A stretch of DNA of 64,000 nucleotides from CAWIMX01 sp963792785. GTDB lineage: Bacteria > Acidobacteriota > Vicinamibacteria > Vicinamibacterales > CAVVIG01. The stretch covers positions 1,736,001-1,800,000 of the forward strand of contig CAWBXO010000001.1 in NCBI GenBank assembly GCA_963792785.1, given 5' to 3'. Made by a program: the position numbers and the translations under genes. The notes under the pieces are model-generated. The model searched no databases. It worked only from the letters and a program-made list of their open reading frames with translations, and was not told the origin of the DNA. Shown in pieces: positions 1-8,488 of this stretch. Numbering within the stretch: position 1 is the first letter of the stretch; the number at the start of each line of letters is the position of its first letter.

Positions 1-1545
1 ATGACTAGCGCCGTGGTCTGGGTGCTCTTCGCCGCCGTCGCCGCCCTCGTGGCGCTCGTCGGCTACGACCTCGCGCAGCGGCGCCATGCGATCCTCCGGA
101 ACTTCCCGATCATCGGGCACCTGCGCTTTCTGCTCGAGGCCGTCGGCCCGGAGCTCCGCCAGTACATCGTCACCGACAACGATTCGGAGCGGCCGTTCAG
201 CCGCGACCAGCGGCGGTGGGTATACGCCTCGTCGAAGGGCGAGAACAACTATTTCGGGTTCGGCTCCGACAACGACATGGAGCTCGAGCCGAACTACCTG
301 ATCATCAAGCACCAGACGTTTCCGCTGGCGTCGCCGCACCCGGGCGAGGCCGGGTACGACGCCAATTACCGCGCGCCGTGCGCGAAGATCCTGGGCGCGG
401 TGCGCGGCCGCGCGAAGGCGTTCCGGCCGGCGTCGATTGTGAACGTGTCGGGCATGAGCTACGGAGCGCTCAGCGGGCCCGCGGTCGAGGCCCTGAACCG
501 CGGCGTGGCGGCGGCCGGCTGCCTGCAGAACACCGGCGAGGGCGGCGTGTCGCCCTATCACCAGCAGGGCGGCGACCTGATCTGGCAGATCGGGACCGGC
601 TATTTCGGCTGCCGCGAGCTCGACGGGCGCTTCAGCATGGAGAGGCTGGCGGCGACCGTCGCGCACGTGCCGGCGATCCGCGCGATCGAGATCAAGCTGA
701 GCCAGGGCGCGAAGCCCGGCGTGGGCGGCATCCTGCCGAAGGCGAAGCTCACGGAGGCGATCGCGGCGATGCGCGGCGTGCCGCGCGACCGCGACTGCAT
801 CAGCCCGCCCGCGCACCGCGCGTTCCACGACGCCGACAGCCTCCTCGATTTCGCGGAGGCGATCGCCGATCGCACGGGCCTGCCCGTCGGCATCAAGTCG
901 GCCGTCGGCGATCTCGAGTTCTGGCAGCGCCTGGCGTCGCTCATGGCGCGGGGCGATCGCGGCCTCGACTTCATCACGATCGACGGCAGCGAGGGCGGCA
1001 CCGGCGCGGGGCCGCTCGTGTTCTCCGACCACGTGGCCCTGCCCTTCAAGATGGGCTTCAGCCGCGTGCATCGCGTGTTCGTGGAGGCGGGCGCGCGCGA
1101 TCGCGTCCTGTTCGCCGGATCGGGCAAGCTCGGGTTTCCGGAAACCGCGCTGTTCGCGTTCGCGCTCGGCTGCGACGTCATCAACGTCGGGCGCGAGGCC
1201 ATGCTCGCCATCGGCTGCATCCAGGCGCAGCGCTGCCACACGAACCGCTGCCCCACCGGCGTCGCCACGCAGAACGCGTGGCTGATGCACGGCCTCGATC
1301 CGACCCTCAAGGCCGCGCGGCTGGCGAACTACGTCGTGACGCTGCGCAAGGAGCTCCTCGCGCTGAGCCGCGCCTGCGGCGTGCCCCACCCCGCGCTCGT
1401 CTCGCCGAGCCAGCTCGAGCTGCTCGACGGCCGCTTCGGCGCACAGACCGTGCGCGAGCTGTTCGGCGACGGCCGGCCGGCCGCGCTGACGGCGGCCGAG
1501 CAGACGGAGATCGAGCGGCTGATGCGAGACCTCGGCGCGAATTGA
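1..1545 (+). CDS. FMN-binding glutamate synthase family protein
   Basis: The 514-aa protein resembles the central FMN/synthase domain of glutamate synthase (GltB domain 2), with no glutamine amidotransferase domain. A single N-terminal membrane segment (about residues 5-24) is followed by the family's usual HAILRNFPIIGHLRFLLE stretch. The TIM-barrel FMN region holds GSEGGTGAGPL and GSGKLGFPETA. Near residue 405 lies a cysteine group (GCIQAQRCHTNRCPTG) that matches the [3Fe-4S] ligands of glutamate synthases. Stand-alone proteins of this type are common, but their physiological substrate is not established, so I do not call it GltB. The ATG is the first base of the window, so upstream signals cannot be seen; the length and N-terminus look complete. 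It converges on pgl across a palindromic element. Confidence 0.85.
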   Translation: MTSAVVWVLFAAVAALVALVGYDLAQRRHAILRNFPIIGHLRFLLEAVGPELRQYIVTDNDSERPFSRDQRRWVYASSKGENNYFGFGSDNDMELEPNYLIIKHQTFPLASPHPGEAGYDANYRAPCAKILGAVRGRAKAFRPASIVNVSGMSYGALSGPAVEALNRGVAAAGCLQNTGEGGVSPYHQQGGDLIWQIGTGYFGCRELDGRFSMERLAATVAHVPAIRAIEIKLSQGAKPGVGGILPKAKLTEAIAAMRGVPRDRDCISPPAHRAFHDADSLLDFAEAIADRTGLPVGIKSAVGDLEFWQRLASLMARGDRGLDFITIDGSEGGTGAGPLVFSDHVALPFKMGFSRVHRVFVEAGARDRVLFAGSGKLGFPETALFAFALGCDVINVGREAMLAIGCIQAQRCHTNRCPTGVATQNAWLMHGLDPTLKAARLANYVVTLRKELLALSRACGVPHPALVSPSQLELLDGRFGAQTVRELFGDGRPAALTAAEQTEIERLMRDLGAN

Positions 1546-1784
1546 CCACAGAGACTCGGAGACACAGAGAAACGCAGGTGGGTGCTCGACGCGGGCGGCC
1601 TGCGAAGCAGGCCGTTGGCGGGAACGGCAACGGGCGGTGAACACGAGAGGACCGATCGCCGGTCTCGTGTTCACCGGCCGTTGCCGTTCCCGTGGCCGCC
1701 TTCGGCGGCCCGCGTCGAGCTCGTACCGCGTGACGCTGGGACCGCGTGTTCACGAACCTCCGTGCCTCGGTGCCTCTGCGGTTC
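1545..1784. repeat. Nested palindromic intergenic element, copy 1
   Basis: The element fills the convergent gap between the glutamate-synthase-like gene and pgl. Outer imperfect inverted repeats lie at 1545-1569 and 1758-1782 (19 of 25 positions pair). Inside are an inner stem GCTCGACGCGGGC (1584-1596 with 1708-1720), a left side hairpin with loop GAA (1596-1614), a right side hairpin GGCCGCC-TTC-GGCGGCC (1694-1710), and a central hairpin of two 30-nt arms (1619-1648 with 1663-1692; only one 2-nt mismatch). Copy 2 at 29809-30036 has the same layout. The element is non-coding. In place it could act as a bidirectional terminator, but its origin is unknown. Confidence 0.85.
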
Positions 1785-1796
1785 CGCACTCGACGA

Positions 1797-2495
1797 TCAG
1801 CCTCTGGCGGCGGGATCCAGCAGGAACAGGACGCGGGGCGCGCGCTGCGCCACCAGCGCGACGGGCAGCCTCGACTCGGGCTCGTCGAGCGCCGCGTGGA
1901 TCGCGGCGGCCTTCGACGCGCCGAACGCGGCGATCACCACAAGGCGCGCCGAGGTCAGGACGGGCAGTGTCAGCGTATAGCGCGCGGGCGGCGGCTTCGG
2001 CGAATCGGTGACCGGCACCACGGGATCGGTCGCCTCGAGCGCCGCGTGGCCCGGGAAGAGCGACCCGACGTGGCCGTCCTCGCCCACGCCGAGCAGCACC
2101 ACGTCGAGCACCGGCGGCGCGCCCGCGATCCGGATCAGCGTCTCCGCGTAGCGCCGGGCCGCGCGCGCGAAGTCGGGATCCTCGGTGTTCGGCGGGTGCA
2201 CGCGCGCCTCGGGCACTCCGGCGGGCCAGAACCACAGCGACGCCGCCAGCCCGTAGTTCGACTGCGGGTGCGAGGACGGCACGATCCGCTCGTCTACCCA
2301 GAAAAAATCCGTGCGCGACCAGTCCACTGCGGCCTCCGACAGCCGCGGGAACAGCGCCGCCGCCGTCGTGCCGCCCGACAACGCGACCGTGAACACGCCG
2401 CGCGCGGCCTGCGCGGGGCGCGACGCCTCGGCCAGCACCGCCGCCAGCCGATCGGCCAGCTGCGGCGCCTGGTCTACGACAACGTCGCGGTCCAC
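1797..2495 (-). CDS. pgl: 6-phosphogluconolactonase
   Basis: The 232-aa protein hydrolyses 6-phosphogluconolactone to 6-phosphogluconate, the second step of the oxidative pentose phosphate pathway. It shows the SugarP_isomerase/Pgl pattern: LSGGTTAAALFPRL near residue 40, DWSRTDFFWVDER near 60, and GVGEDGHVGSLFPG near 135. I chose the GTG start at 2495. This gives the normal family length of about 230 aa and overlaps the 3' end of zwf by 22 nt in another frame, so translation is probably coupled to zwf. A longer reading with an upstream start would extend into zwf sequence and has no family support. It is the last gene of gnd-zwf-pgl. Confidence 0.93.
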   Translation of the reverse strand: MDRDVVVDQAPQLADRLAAVLAEASRPAQAARGVFTVALSGGTTAAALFPRLSEAAVDWSRTDFFWVDERIVPSSHPQSNYGLAASLWFWPAGVPEARVHPPNTEDPDFARAARRYAETLIRIAGAPPVLDVVLLGVGEDGHVGSLFPGHAALEATDPVVPVTDSPKPPPARYTLTLPVLTSARLVVIAAFGASKAAAIHAALDEPESRLPVALVAQRAPRVLFLLDPAARG

Positions 2496-3874
2496 CCGCC
2501 GACTCCTTCCACGAGCGCGTCCGCCTCCTCGGGGCCCCACGTGCCGGCGTCGTAGGGAATGGGCGCGGTCTCGTCCTGCAGCACCGGGTCGACGATCGCC
2601 CAGGACGCCTCGACGAGATCCTGCCGTGCGAACAGCGTCGCGTCGCCCGCGAACGCGTCGCCGATCAGCCGCTCGTACGCGTCCATACGGCCGCCCTGCC
2701 CCTGTCCGGGCTCGTCCACCACCGACAGCTCCACCGGCCGCCCGCACATCTCCTCACCCGGCCTCTTGGCCCGGGCGCCGATCGCCACCACCACCTCGGG
2801 CGACAGCCGGAACCGCACGTAGTTGCCGACCGGCGGCGTCGCCTCGTGGAACACCACGGGCGGCGCCTGCTTCAACTCCACGATCACTTCGGTGGTCGTC
2901 GTCGCCAGGCACTTGCCGGCGCGCACCGTGAACGGCACGCCGTGCCACCGCCACGAGTCGACGTGCAGCTGCAGCGCGGCGTAAGTCGGGACCCGGGATC
3001 CGGCCGCCACACCGGGCTCGCCGTGATAGCCGCGGAACTGGCCCTTCACGACATCGCCGGCGACCAGGGGCCGCACGGTGCGCAGGACCTTCGCCTGCTC
3101 GTCGCGGATGGCCTCGGCGTACATCGACGACGGCGCCTCCATCGCGAGGTAGCTGACGATCTGCAGCAGGTGGTTCTGCATCACATCGCGGATCACGCCG
3201 ATCTCCTCGTAGAGGCGGCCGCGGCCCTCGAGGCCGAACCGCTCGGCCATCGTGATCTGCACCGTCTCGACGTACTCGCGGTTCCAGATCGGCTCGAGGA
3301 AAGCGTTCGCGAACCGGAAGTAGAGGATGTTCTGCACGGCCTCCTTCCCGAGGTAGTGATCGATCCGGTAGATCGACCGCTCCGGAAAGGCCTCGGCGAG
3401 CGTGGCGTTGAGCGAGCGGGCCGACTCCAGGTCGCGGCCGAACGGCTTCTCCACCACCACGCGGCCTTCCGCGGTGCAGCCGATGGCCTCGAGCTGCTTC
3501 ACCACGACCGGGAACAGGCTCGGCGGGATCGCCAGGTAGTGCAGCGGGCGGCATGCGCCGGACAGCTGCTCGCGCAGCCGCGCGAACGTGGCCGGATCCT
3601 GGTAGTCGCCGGACACGTACCGCAGGCGCCGGGCCAGCTTCGGGAACGCGTCCGCGTCGAGGCCGCCGCGCGCGTGCGCCGTCACGCTGTCCTTCACGCG
3701 GGCAACGAGCTGCTCCCGCGTCCACGGCGACTTCGACACGCCGACGATCGGGACGTCGATCCGGCCGCGCCGCACGAGCGCCTGAAGCGCCGGAAAGATC
3801 TTCTTGAACGCGAGGTCTCCGGTGACGCCGAACAGGACCAGCGCGTCGGGCGGCGTGCCGTTCGGCAACGTCAC
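2474..3874 (-). CDS. zwf: Glucose-6-phosphate 1-dehydrogenase
   Basis: The 466-aa protein oxidises glucose 6-phosphate with NAD(P)+ to 6-phosphogluconolactone. The N-terminal Rossmann motif GVTGDLAFKKIFPAL (about residues 16-30) and the substrate-binding signature RIDHYLGKEAVQN (about 170) are intact, and the length is normal for the family. The start is GTG at 3874, overlapping the gnd stop codon as GTGA. The 3' end overlaps pgl by 22 nt. The order gnd-zwf-pgl with overlaps at both joints indicates a single operon that supplies NADPH and pentose phosphates. Confidence 0.96.
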   Translation of the reverse strand: MTLPNGTPPDALVLFGVTGDLAFKKIFPALQALVRRGRIDVPIVGVSKSPWTREQLVARVKDSVTAHARGGLDADAFPKLARRLRYVSGDYQDPATFARLREQLSGACRPLHYLAIPPSLFPVVVKQLEAIGCTAEGRVVVEKPFGRDLESARSLNATLAEAFPERSIYRIDHYLGKEAVQNILYFRFANAFLEPIWNREYVETVQITMAERFGLEGRGRLYEEIGVIRDVMQNHLLQIVSYLAMEAPSSMYAEAIRDEQAKVLRTVRPLVAGDVVKGQFRGYHGEPGVAAGSRVPTYAALQLHVDSWRWHGVPFTVRAGKCLATTTTEVIVELKQAPPVVFHEATPPVGNYVRFRLSPEVVVAIGARAKRPGEEMCGRPVELSVVDEPGQGQGGRMDAYERLIGDAFAGDATLFARQDLVEASWAIVDPVLQDETAPIPYDAGTWGPEEADALVEGVGGWTATLS

Positions 3875-4878
3875 GAGGACGTCTCCACGTGGCCCCCGAA
3901 GGCGAAGCGCATCGCCGAGAGCACGCGCCCGGCGAAGTCGGCTTCGCCGCGGGACTCGAAGCGCTCGAACAGCGCGCCGGCCATGACGTACGTCGGGACG
4001 CCGAGGTCGTTCGCGGCCGCGAGCGTCCAGCGGCCCTCACCCGAGTCCGACACGCGCCCCTCGAAGCCGGCGAGCGCCGGGTCGCCCGCGAGCGCCGACG
4101 CCGTCAGGTCGAGCAGCCACGACCGAATCACGCTGCCGCGCCGCCAGACTTCCGCGACCGCGGGGATGTCGAACGTGTAGCGGTACCGCTCCGGGTGCCT
4201 GAGCGGCGTCGTCTCGGCGTCGGGCGGGCGATCCGCGCGGCCGGCGTCCGCGTGCCTGAGGACGTTGAGCCCCTCGGCGTACGCCGCCATCAACCCGTAC
4301 TCGATGCCGTTGTGCACCATCTTCACGAAATGGCCCGCGCCGGAGGGCCCGCAGTGCAGGTAGCCTTTCGCGGCCGTGTCGTGCGGGCGGCCCGGCGTCG
4401 GCGGCGCCGCGGCCTCGCCGGGCGCGAGCGCCGCGAAGAACGGGTCGAGACGCGCCACCACGGCGGCCTCGCCGCCGATCATCAGGCAGAAGCCGCCCTC
4501 GAGGCCCCACACGCCGCCGCTCGTGCCCATGTCGACATAGTGGACGCTCGCCGCGCGCAGGCGCTCGGCGCGGACGAGGTCGTCCTCGAAGTGCGAGTTG
4601 CCGCCGTCGATCACGACGTCGTCGGCCGCGAGGTGCGGGACGAGATCCCCGAGCACGGCGTCGACGACGGCGGCCGGGACCATGACGCAGATCGCGCGCG
4701 GCGCCGGGAGCGCCGCCGCGAGCGCGGCCAGCGAGTCGGCCGTGGCCACGCCGTCGCGGGCGAGGGCGGCGCGGGCGTCGGCGGACGGGTCGAAGCCGAC
4801 ACAGGTGTGGCCCGCGCGCGTGAGGCGCCGCGCCATATTCGCGCCCATGCGGCCGAGGCCGATCATTCCAATGTGCAT
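3871..4878 (-). CDS. gnd: 6-phosphogluconate dehydrogenase (decarboxylating), short form
   Basis: The 335-aa protein decarboxylates 6-phosphogluconate to ribulose 5-phosphate with reduction of NAD(P)+. The N-terminal dinucleotide fold begins MHIGMIGLGRMGANMARRL, the substrate signature GTSGGVWGLEGG lies at about 120-131, and GPSGAGHFVKMVHNGIEYG at about 175-193. The length fits the short GntZ/YqeC-like class, not the roughly 470-aa E. coli type. I chose ATG at 4878 because the nucleotide-binding motif begins there. It is the first gene of the gnd-zwf-pgl operon. The 84-nt gap to the divergent sensor kinase must hold promoters for both directions. Confidence 0.94.
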   Translation of the reverse strand: MHIGMIGLGRMGANMARRLTRAGHTCVGFDPSADARAALARDGVATADSLAALAAALPAPRAICVMVPAAVVDAVLGDLVPHLAADDVVIDGGNSHFEDDLVRAERLRAASVHYVDMGTSGGVWGLEGGFCLMIGGEAAVVARLDPFFAALAPGEAAAPPTPGRPHDTAAKGYLHCGPSGAGHFVKMVHNGIEYGLMAAYAEGLNVLRHADAGRADRPPDAETTPLRHPERYRYTFDIPAVAEVWRRGSVIRSWLLDLTASALAGDPALAGFEGRVSDSGEGRWTLAAANDLGVPTYVMAGALFERFESRGEADFAGRVLSAMRFAFGGHVETSS

Positions 4879-4949
4879 GTAAGGTGCTCCATGGAACAAC
4901 ACTACACCCTGTCTCGCGGTGCGCGGGAGAGTCGCGCGTCGGGCCGCGA

Positions 4950-4955
4950 TAGAAT
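4950..4955 (+). promoter_or_regulatory. Candidate -10 hexamer for the sensor kinase
   Basis: TAGAAT lies 7 nt before the GTG at 4963. Transcription would start at or just before the initiation codon, giving a leaderless mRNA, and no Shine-Dalgarno sequence is visible. No convincing -35 element is present at the usual spacing, so this is weak evidence alone. It also supports GTG 4963 over the ATG at 4891. Confidence 0.35.
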
Positions 4956-4962
4956 ATCGCCT

Positions 4963-6858
4963 GTGCACAGCGACGTCGAGGATCTGCGCCACCTGTTCGA
5001 GCAGGCGCAGGACATCATCTATCGCTGCGACGCGGAGGGCTGCTTCACCGCGTTCAATCCCACGGCCGTCCGGTTGATGGAGTACCGGCCCGAGGAGCTC
5101 ATCGGCCGGCCCTACCTGTCGCTGATCCGCGACGACTGGCGCCGCCGCACCCACATCTTCTACCAGCGGCAATTCCGCGATCGCACGCCGGGGACGTACT
5201 TCGAGTTCGCGGCCGCCACCAAGTCGGGGCGGACCGTCTGGCTCGGCCAGCACGTCACGCTGGCGATCGACGACGAGGTGATCACCGGGTTCCACGCGAT
5301 CGCGCGCGACATCACCGCGCGGCGCGTCGCCGAGGAGCGCCTGCAGCAGTCCGAGGCGCGCTACCGCTCCCTCGTGCAGGGCGCCGGGTACGGCATCTAC
5401 CGCAGCAACGAGCGCGGTGACCTGCTCGACGTGAACCCCGCGTTCGTCCGCATGCTCGGCTACGACTCGGCCGAGGATGTGCTCGCGATCAAGACACCGG
5501 ATCTCTACACCGATCCCTCGCTGCGGGCGCGGCTGATCGGCCAGCTCGACCACTCGCAATCCGGGCGTATCGACAACACCGAGGTCGAGTGGCGCCGGAG
5601 AGACGGCTCGACGGTCTTCGTGCGGTTGAGCGGGCGGATCGTGCCGCCGGCCGAGCCGAGCCAGCCGACTGAGTACGAGGTGATCGTCGAGGACGTGAGC
5701 CAGCGGCGTATCTTCGAGGATCAGCTGCGTCAGGCGCAGAAGATCGAGGCCGTCGGCCAGCTCGCCGGGGGCATCGCGCACAACTTCAACAACCTGCTCA
5801 CCGCGGTGCTCGGCTACACCGAGCTCCTGCTCCAGCGTCATCCGGCCGGCGAGGATCACGACGATCTCGAGGAAGTGTACAAGTCGGCGCAGCGCGGCTC
5901 CGTGCTCACCCGCCAGCTGCTCGCCTTCAGCCGCAAGCAGGTGCCCAGGCCACGCGACGTGGACGCGGCGCGCAAGGTGGCCGAGCTCGAGGCGATGATG
6001 GCCGGCCTCGTGCGCGAGAACATCACGCTCCAGTGCGACGTGCCGGTCGATCCGGTGATCGTCCGCGTCGATCCGGGCGAGTTCGAGGAGATGGTGATCA
6101 ACCTCGTGCTGAACGCGCGGGACGCGATGCCGTCGGGCGGCACGATTCGCATCGTCGTCGATCGCGTGACCGGGTCGCAGGCCCCCGGCCTCGAGCCCGG
6201 GCGCTACGTCCGCATGCGCGTCGAGGACACGGGCGTCGGCATGGGCCCTGATGTCCGGGCGCATCTGTTCGAGCCGTTCTTCACCACGAAGGAGCAGGGC
6301 AAGGGGATCGGCCTCGGCCTGGCGTCGGTGTACGGGATCGTGCGTCAGTGCCGCGGCGCGATCACGGCCGACAGCGAGCCCGGGCGAGGGTCGACGTTCG
6401 CGGTCTATCTCCCCGACGCGGGCGCCGCCCGCGACGAGGCGGCCGCCCGGCCCTCGCGCGCGGCGGCGGAGGATTCCGCCCGCCCCGGTACAGTGCTCCT
6501 CGTCGAGGACGAGGACTCGGTGCGCGTCGTGGCGCGGACGATTCTGGCAAAGGAGGGCTACCAGGTGTTCGACGCGGCGTCGCCGGGCGACGCCTGCCGG
6601 ATCTTCAAGGAGCACCGCCACGAGATCGATCTGCTGCTCACCGACGTGGTGATGCCGGAGATGAGCGGCCCCGTGCTCGCCGAGTATCTCGTCGGCCAGC
6701 AGCCGGGCCTGCGCGTGCTCTACATGTCGGGACTCGGCGACGGCGAGGGCGGTGCGCCGGCATCGCAGGACGGGGGCAACATGGTGCTGACCAAGCCGTT
6801 CCGGGCCACCGCGCTGACCGCCGCCGTGCGTGACGCGCTGGCGGAGGTGCCAAGGTAG
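4963..6858 (+). CDS. PAS-PAS hybrid sensor histidine kinase/response regulator
   Basis: The 631-aa protein has no evident membrane segment and is probably cytoplasmic. Domains in order: PAS 1 (about 5-130, CDAEGCFTAFNPTAVRLMEY), PAS 2 (about 135-250), HisKA with the phospho-accepting H in GGIAHNFNNLLTAVLGYTE (about 270), HATPase_c with N box NLVLNARDAMPSGG and G boxes DTGVGMG and GIGLGLASVYGIV, and a C-terminal receiver (about 510-628) with phospho-acceptor D in LLLTDVVMPEMSG. The HNFNN H-box is typical of this hybrid class. No output domain is fused, so a phosphorelay partner must be encoded elsewhere. The GTG start was chosen from the PAS boundary and the upstream TAGAAT; ATG 4891 would add 24 residues of no clear domain. 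The signal is unknown. Confidence 0.9.
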   Translation: MHSDVEDLRHLFEQAQDIIYRCDAEGCFTAFNPTAVRLMEYRPEELIGRPYLSLIRDDWRRRTHIFYQRQFRDRTPGTYFEFAAATKSGRTVWLGQHVTLAIDDEVITGFHAIARDITARRVAEERLQQSEARYRSLVQGAGYGIYRSNERGDLLDVNPAFVRMLGYDSAEDVLAIKTPDLYTDPSLRARLIGQLDHSQSGRIDNTEVEWRRRDGSTVFVRLSGRIVPPAEPSQPTEYEVIVEDVSQRRIFEDQLRQAQKIEAVGQLAGGIAHNFNNLLTAVLGYTELLLQRHPAGEDHDDLEEVYKSAQRGSVLTRQLLAFSRKQVPRPRDVDAARKVAELEAMMAGLVRENITLQCDVPVDPVIVRVDPGEFEEMVINLVLNARDAMPSGGTIRIVVDRVTGSQAPGLEPGRYVRMRVEDTGVGMGPDVRAHLFEPFFTTKEQGKGIGLGLASVYGIVRQCRGAITADSEPGRGSTFAVYLPDAGAARDEAAARPSRAAAEDSARPGTVLLVEDEDSVRVVARTILAKEGYQVFDAASPGDACRIFKEHRHEIDLLLTDVVMPEMSGPVLAEYLVGQQPGLRVLYMSGLGDGEGGAPASQDGGNMVLTKPFRATALTAAVRDALAEVPR

Positions 6859-6865
6859 CGACCGT

Positions 6866-7309
6866 TCAGTGGCCGGTGTGGCCGAAGCCGCCCGCGCCAC
6901 GCGTCGTCCCGGGAAGCACGTCGACGACGTCCCAGTCCACGCGAGACACAGCCGTGACCACCAGCTGCGCCACGCGCATGCCGGGCTCGATGACGAACGG
7001 CGACGCGCCGTGGTTCACGAGCAGCGCCTTCACTTCCCCGCGGTAGTCGCTGTCGATCGTCCCCGGCGCGTTCAGCACGGTCACGCCGTACTTCACGGCC
7101 AGCCCCGAGCGCGGCCGGACCTGCGCTTCGTAGCCTTCCGGGATGGCGAGGGCGAAGCCGCACGGCACCAGATGCCGTCCGCCCGGCTCGATCGTGATCG
7201 GCGCGTCGATCGCCGCCGCCAGGTCCATGCCCGCCGCCCCGGCTGAATGGTAGCCGGGCAGGTCTCGCGAAGCGGCCGTCGCCAGCCGCATGATCGGCAC
7301 TCGGATCAC
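6866..7309 (-). CDS. dut: dUTP diphosphatase (dUTPase)
   Basis: The 147-aa trimeric-type dUTPase hydrolyses dUTP to dUMP and pyrophosphate, keeping uracil out of DNA and supplying dUMP for thymidylate. All five motifs are visible: AGAAGMDLAAAI (1), PRSGLAVKYG (2), GTIDSDYRGEVKALLVN (3), RVAQLVV (4) and RGAGGFGHTG at the C-terminus (5). The GTG start at 7309 is preceded by AGGGG about 6 nt upstream and gives the N-terminal beta-strand seen in homologues; the internal ATG at 7291 would cut it. It lies 14 nt after the DACNV gene, at the end of a leftward run of genes. Confidence 0.95.
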   Translation of the reverse strand: MIRVPIMRLATAASRDLPGYHSAGAAGMDLAAAIDAPITIEPGGRHLVPCGFALAIPEGYEAQVRPRSGLAVKYGVTVLNAPGTIDSDYRGEVKALLVNHGASPFVIEPGMRVAQLVVTAVSRVDWDVVDVLPGTTRGAGGFGHTGH

Positions 7310-7323
7310 GTAGAACCCCTGGA

Positions 7324-8466
7324 TTAGAGAAGCAGTGTCTCGACGCGGTGGGCGTGCACCATCTCCTCGCAGGGCGACCACGAGAAGATCGTGAAGCGGC
7401 CGTCCTGCGACGCGACCAGGGCCACGGCGTCGCGCTGGTCCTGGATGAACTGCGCGGCCGACAGGTGGCGCGTGCCGCCGAGGAACGTCGGGTGCACGAG
7501 CGACGGAATGCCCCCCTCGATCGGCTCGGTGGCCGTGACGCGCTCGATCTGCGGCGCCCCCTCGCGCCGCGTGATCTTCACGCCGAACGCGAGCAGGTGG
7601 TAGTGATCGGTGAGGACGGCGGCGCCATCGACGGCCGTCAGGCCCGCGACGGCTTCGACCGCCTTGCCGACCGCCTCGTGCCAGAGATGGGCGTGGAACC
7701 CCGGCCGCTCGCGCAGCAGGCGCGCGAGGGCGGAGAAGGGCGGTGACACGGCGTACGGCATCGGCCGCACGACCGACTGGCGCCACGTGTCGGAGCCGTC
7801 GGGCACGATGAGGAGGATGCCGCCGCGCCCGTGCGCGCGCATCGACACCGCCACCTGCACCAGCACGTTGGCCGTCCCGCCCCAGGCGCCGGGCGCCTCC
7901 ACGCCGAGCATCGAGCTGACGAGCGACGGGCAGTCGGCCAGCGTCGGCGCTTTCTCGTCGATGATTTTGATCTGATCGCCCTCGAGCACCGCGACGTTCA
8001 CGAACTTGCCGGCGTCGCCGCCGCGCTGGTGCTTGATCACGATGAGGCCCGGCGCGGCCACCTCCGCCACGAAGGTGTAGCTGGGGATGACGCGCGTCGT
8101 GCCCCACACGCTGAGCTCGTCGCCCAGCGGCCACACGCCCAGGTGGATGCCCGCGCGCTCGACGGCCGGCGCGACGCGCGAGAGCGCGCTCGGTCCGAGC
8201 GGCAGCGGCCGCTCGAAGACAAGCGGTGCCTGACAGTCGGCGGGCGGCGCCAGCGCGAGCGAGATCTTCGGGACGTAGCCCTCCTCGCGCCGCAGGCTCG
8301 CCCAGAACGCGGCGTTGATCGTCGCCTCGATCGCCTCGACGGTCGGCGGCGTGGGCAGAGCGGCGGCCGGCTGCAGGCCCCGCTCGCGCGCGATCTGGAT
8401 GTGGCGGGCGAAGTGGTCGTGGATTCGCGGCGCCACCGCGCGCGCGGCCGGGTAGGCTTCGGTCAC
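7324..8466 (-). CDS. DisA_N-like protein with putative DACNV sensor region
   Basis: The 380-aa protein's C-terminal third reads like a diadenylate cyclase (DAC/DisA_N) domain. It has DGAAVL at 280-285, GTRHLSAAQF at 331-340, and a following strand segment (VALVASQDGRFTIF). Characterised DAC enzymes carry DGA and RHR; here the second motif is RHL, so one arginine is replaced. The N-terminal region (about 40-225) contains HGRGGILLIVP and fits the predicted 'DACNV' sensor described by comparative genomics. A c-di-AMP-type nucleotide synthesis or sensing role is inference. The start is GTG at 8466. It sits 22 nt after the GT39-like gene and 14 nt before dut, probably in one transcript. Confidence 0.65.
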   Translation of the reverse strand: MTEAYPAARAVAPRIHDHFARHIQIARERGLQPAAALPTPPTVEAIEATINAAFWASLRREEGYVPKISLALAPPADCQAPLVFERPLPLGPSALSRVAPAVERAGIHLGVWPLGDELSVWGTTRVIPSYTFVAEVAAPGLIVIKHQRGGDAGKFVNVAVLEGDQIKIIDEKAPTLADCPSLVSSMLGVEAPGAWGGTANVLVQVAVSMRAHGRGGILLIVPDGSDTWRQSVVRPMPYAVSPPFSALARLLRERPGFHAHLWHEAVGKAVEAVAGLTAVDGAAVLTDHYHLLAFGVKITRREGAPQIERVTATEPIEGGIPSLVHPTFLGGTRHLSAAQFIQDQRDAVALVASQDGRFTIFSWSPCEEMVHAHRVETLLL

Positions 8467-8488
8467 GTCGATGCCATTCTAATGCGAG

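Noticed and set aside
1546..1640. C-terminal extension reading TTETRRHRETQ after the first gene
   Set aside because: It lies in another frame beyond the real stop and is the usual translation of the ACCACAGAG-type repeat, not protein.
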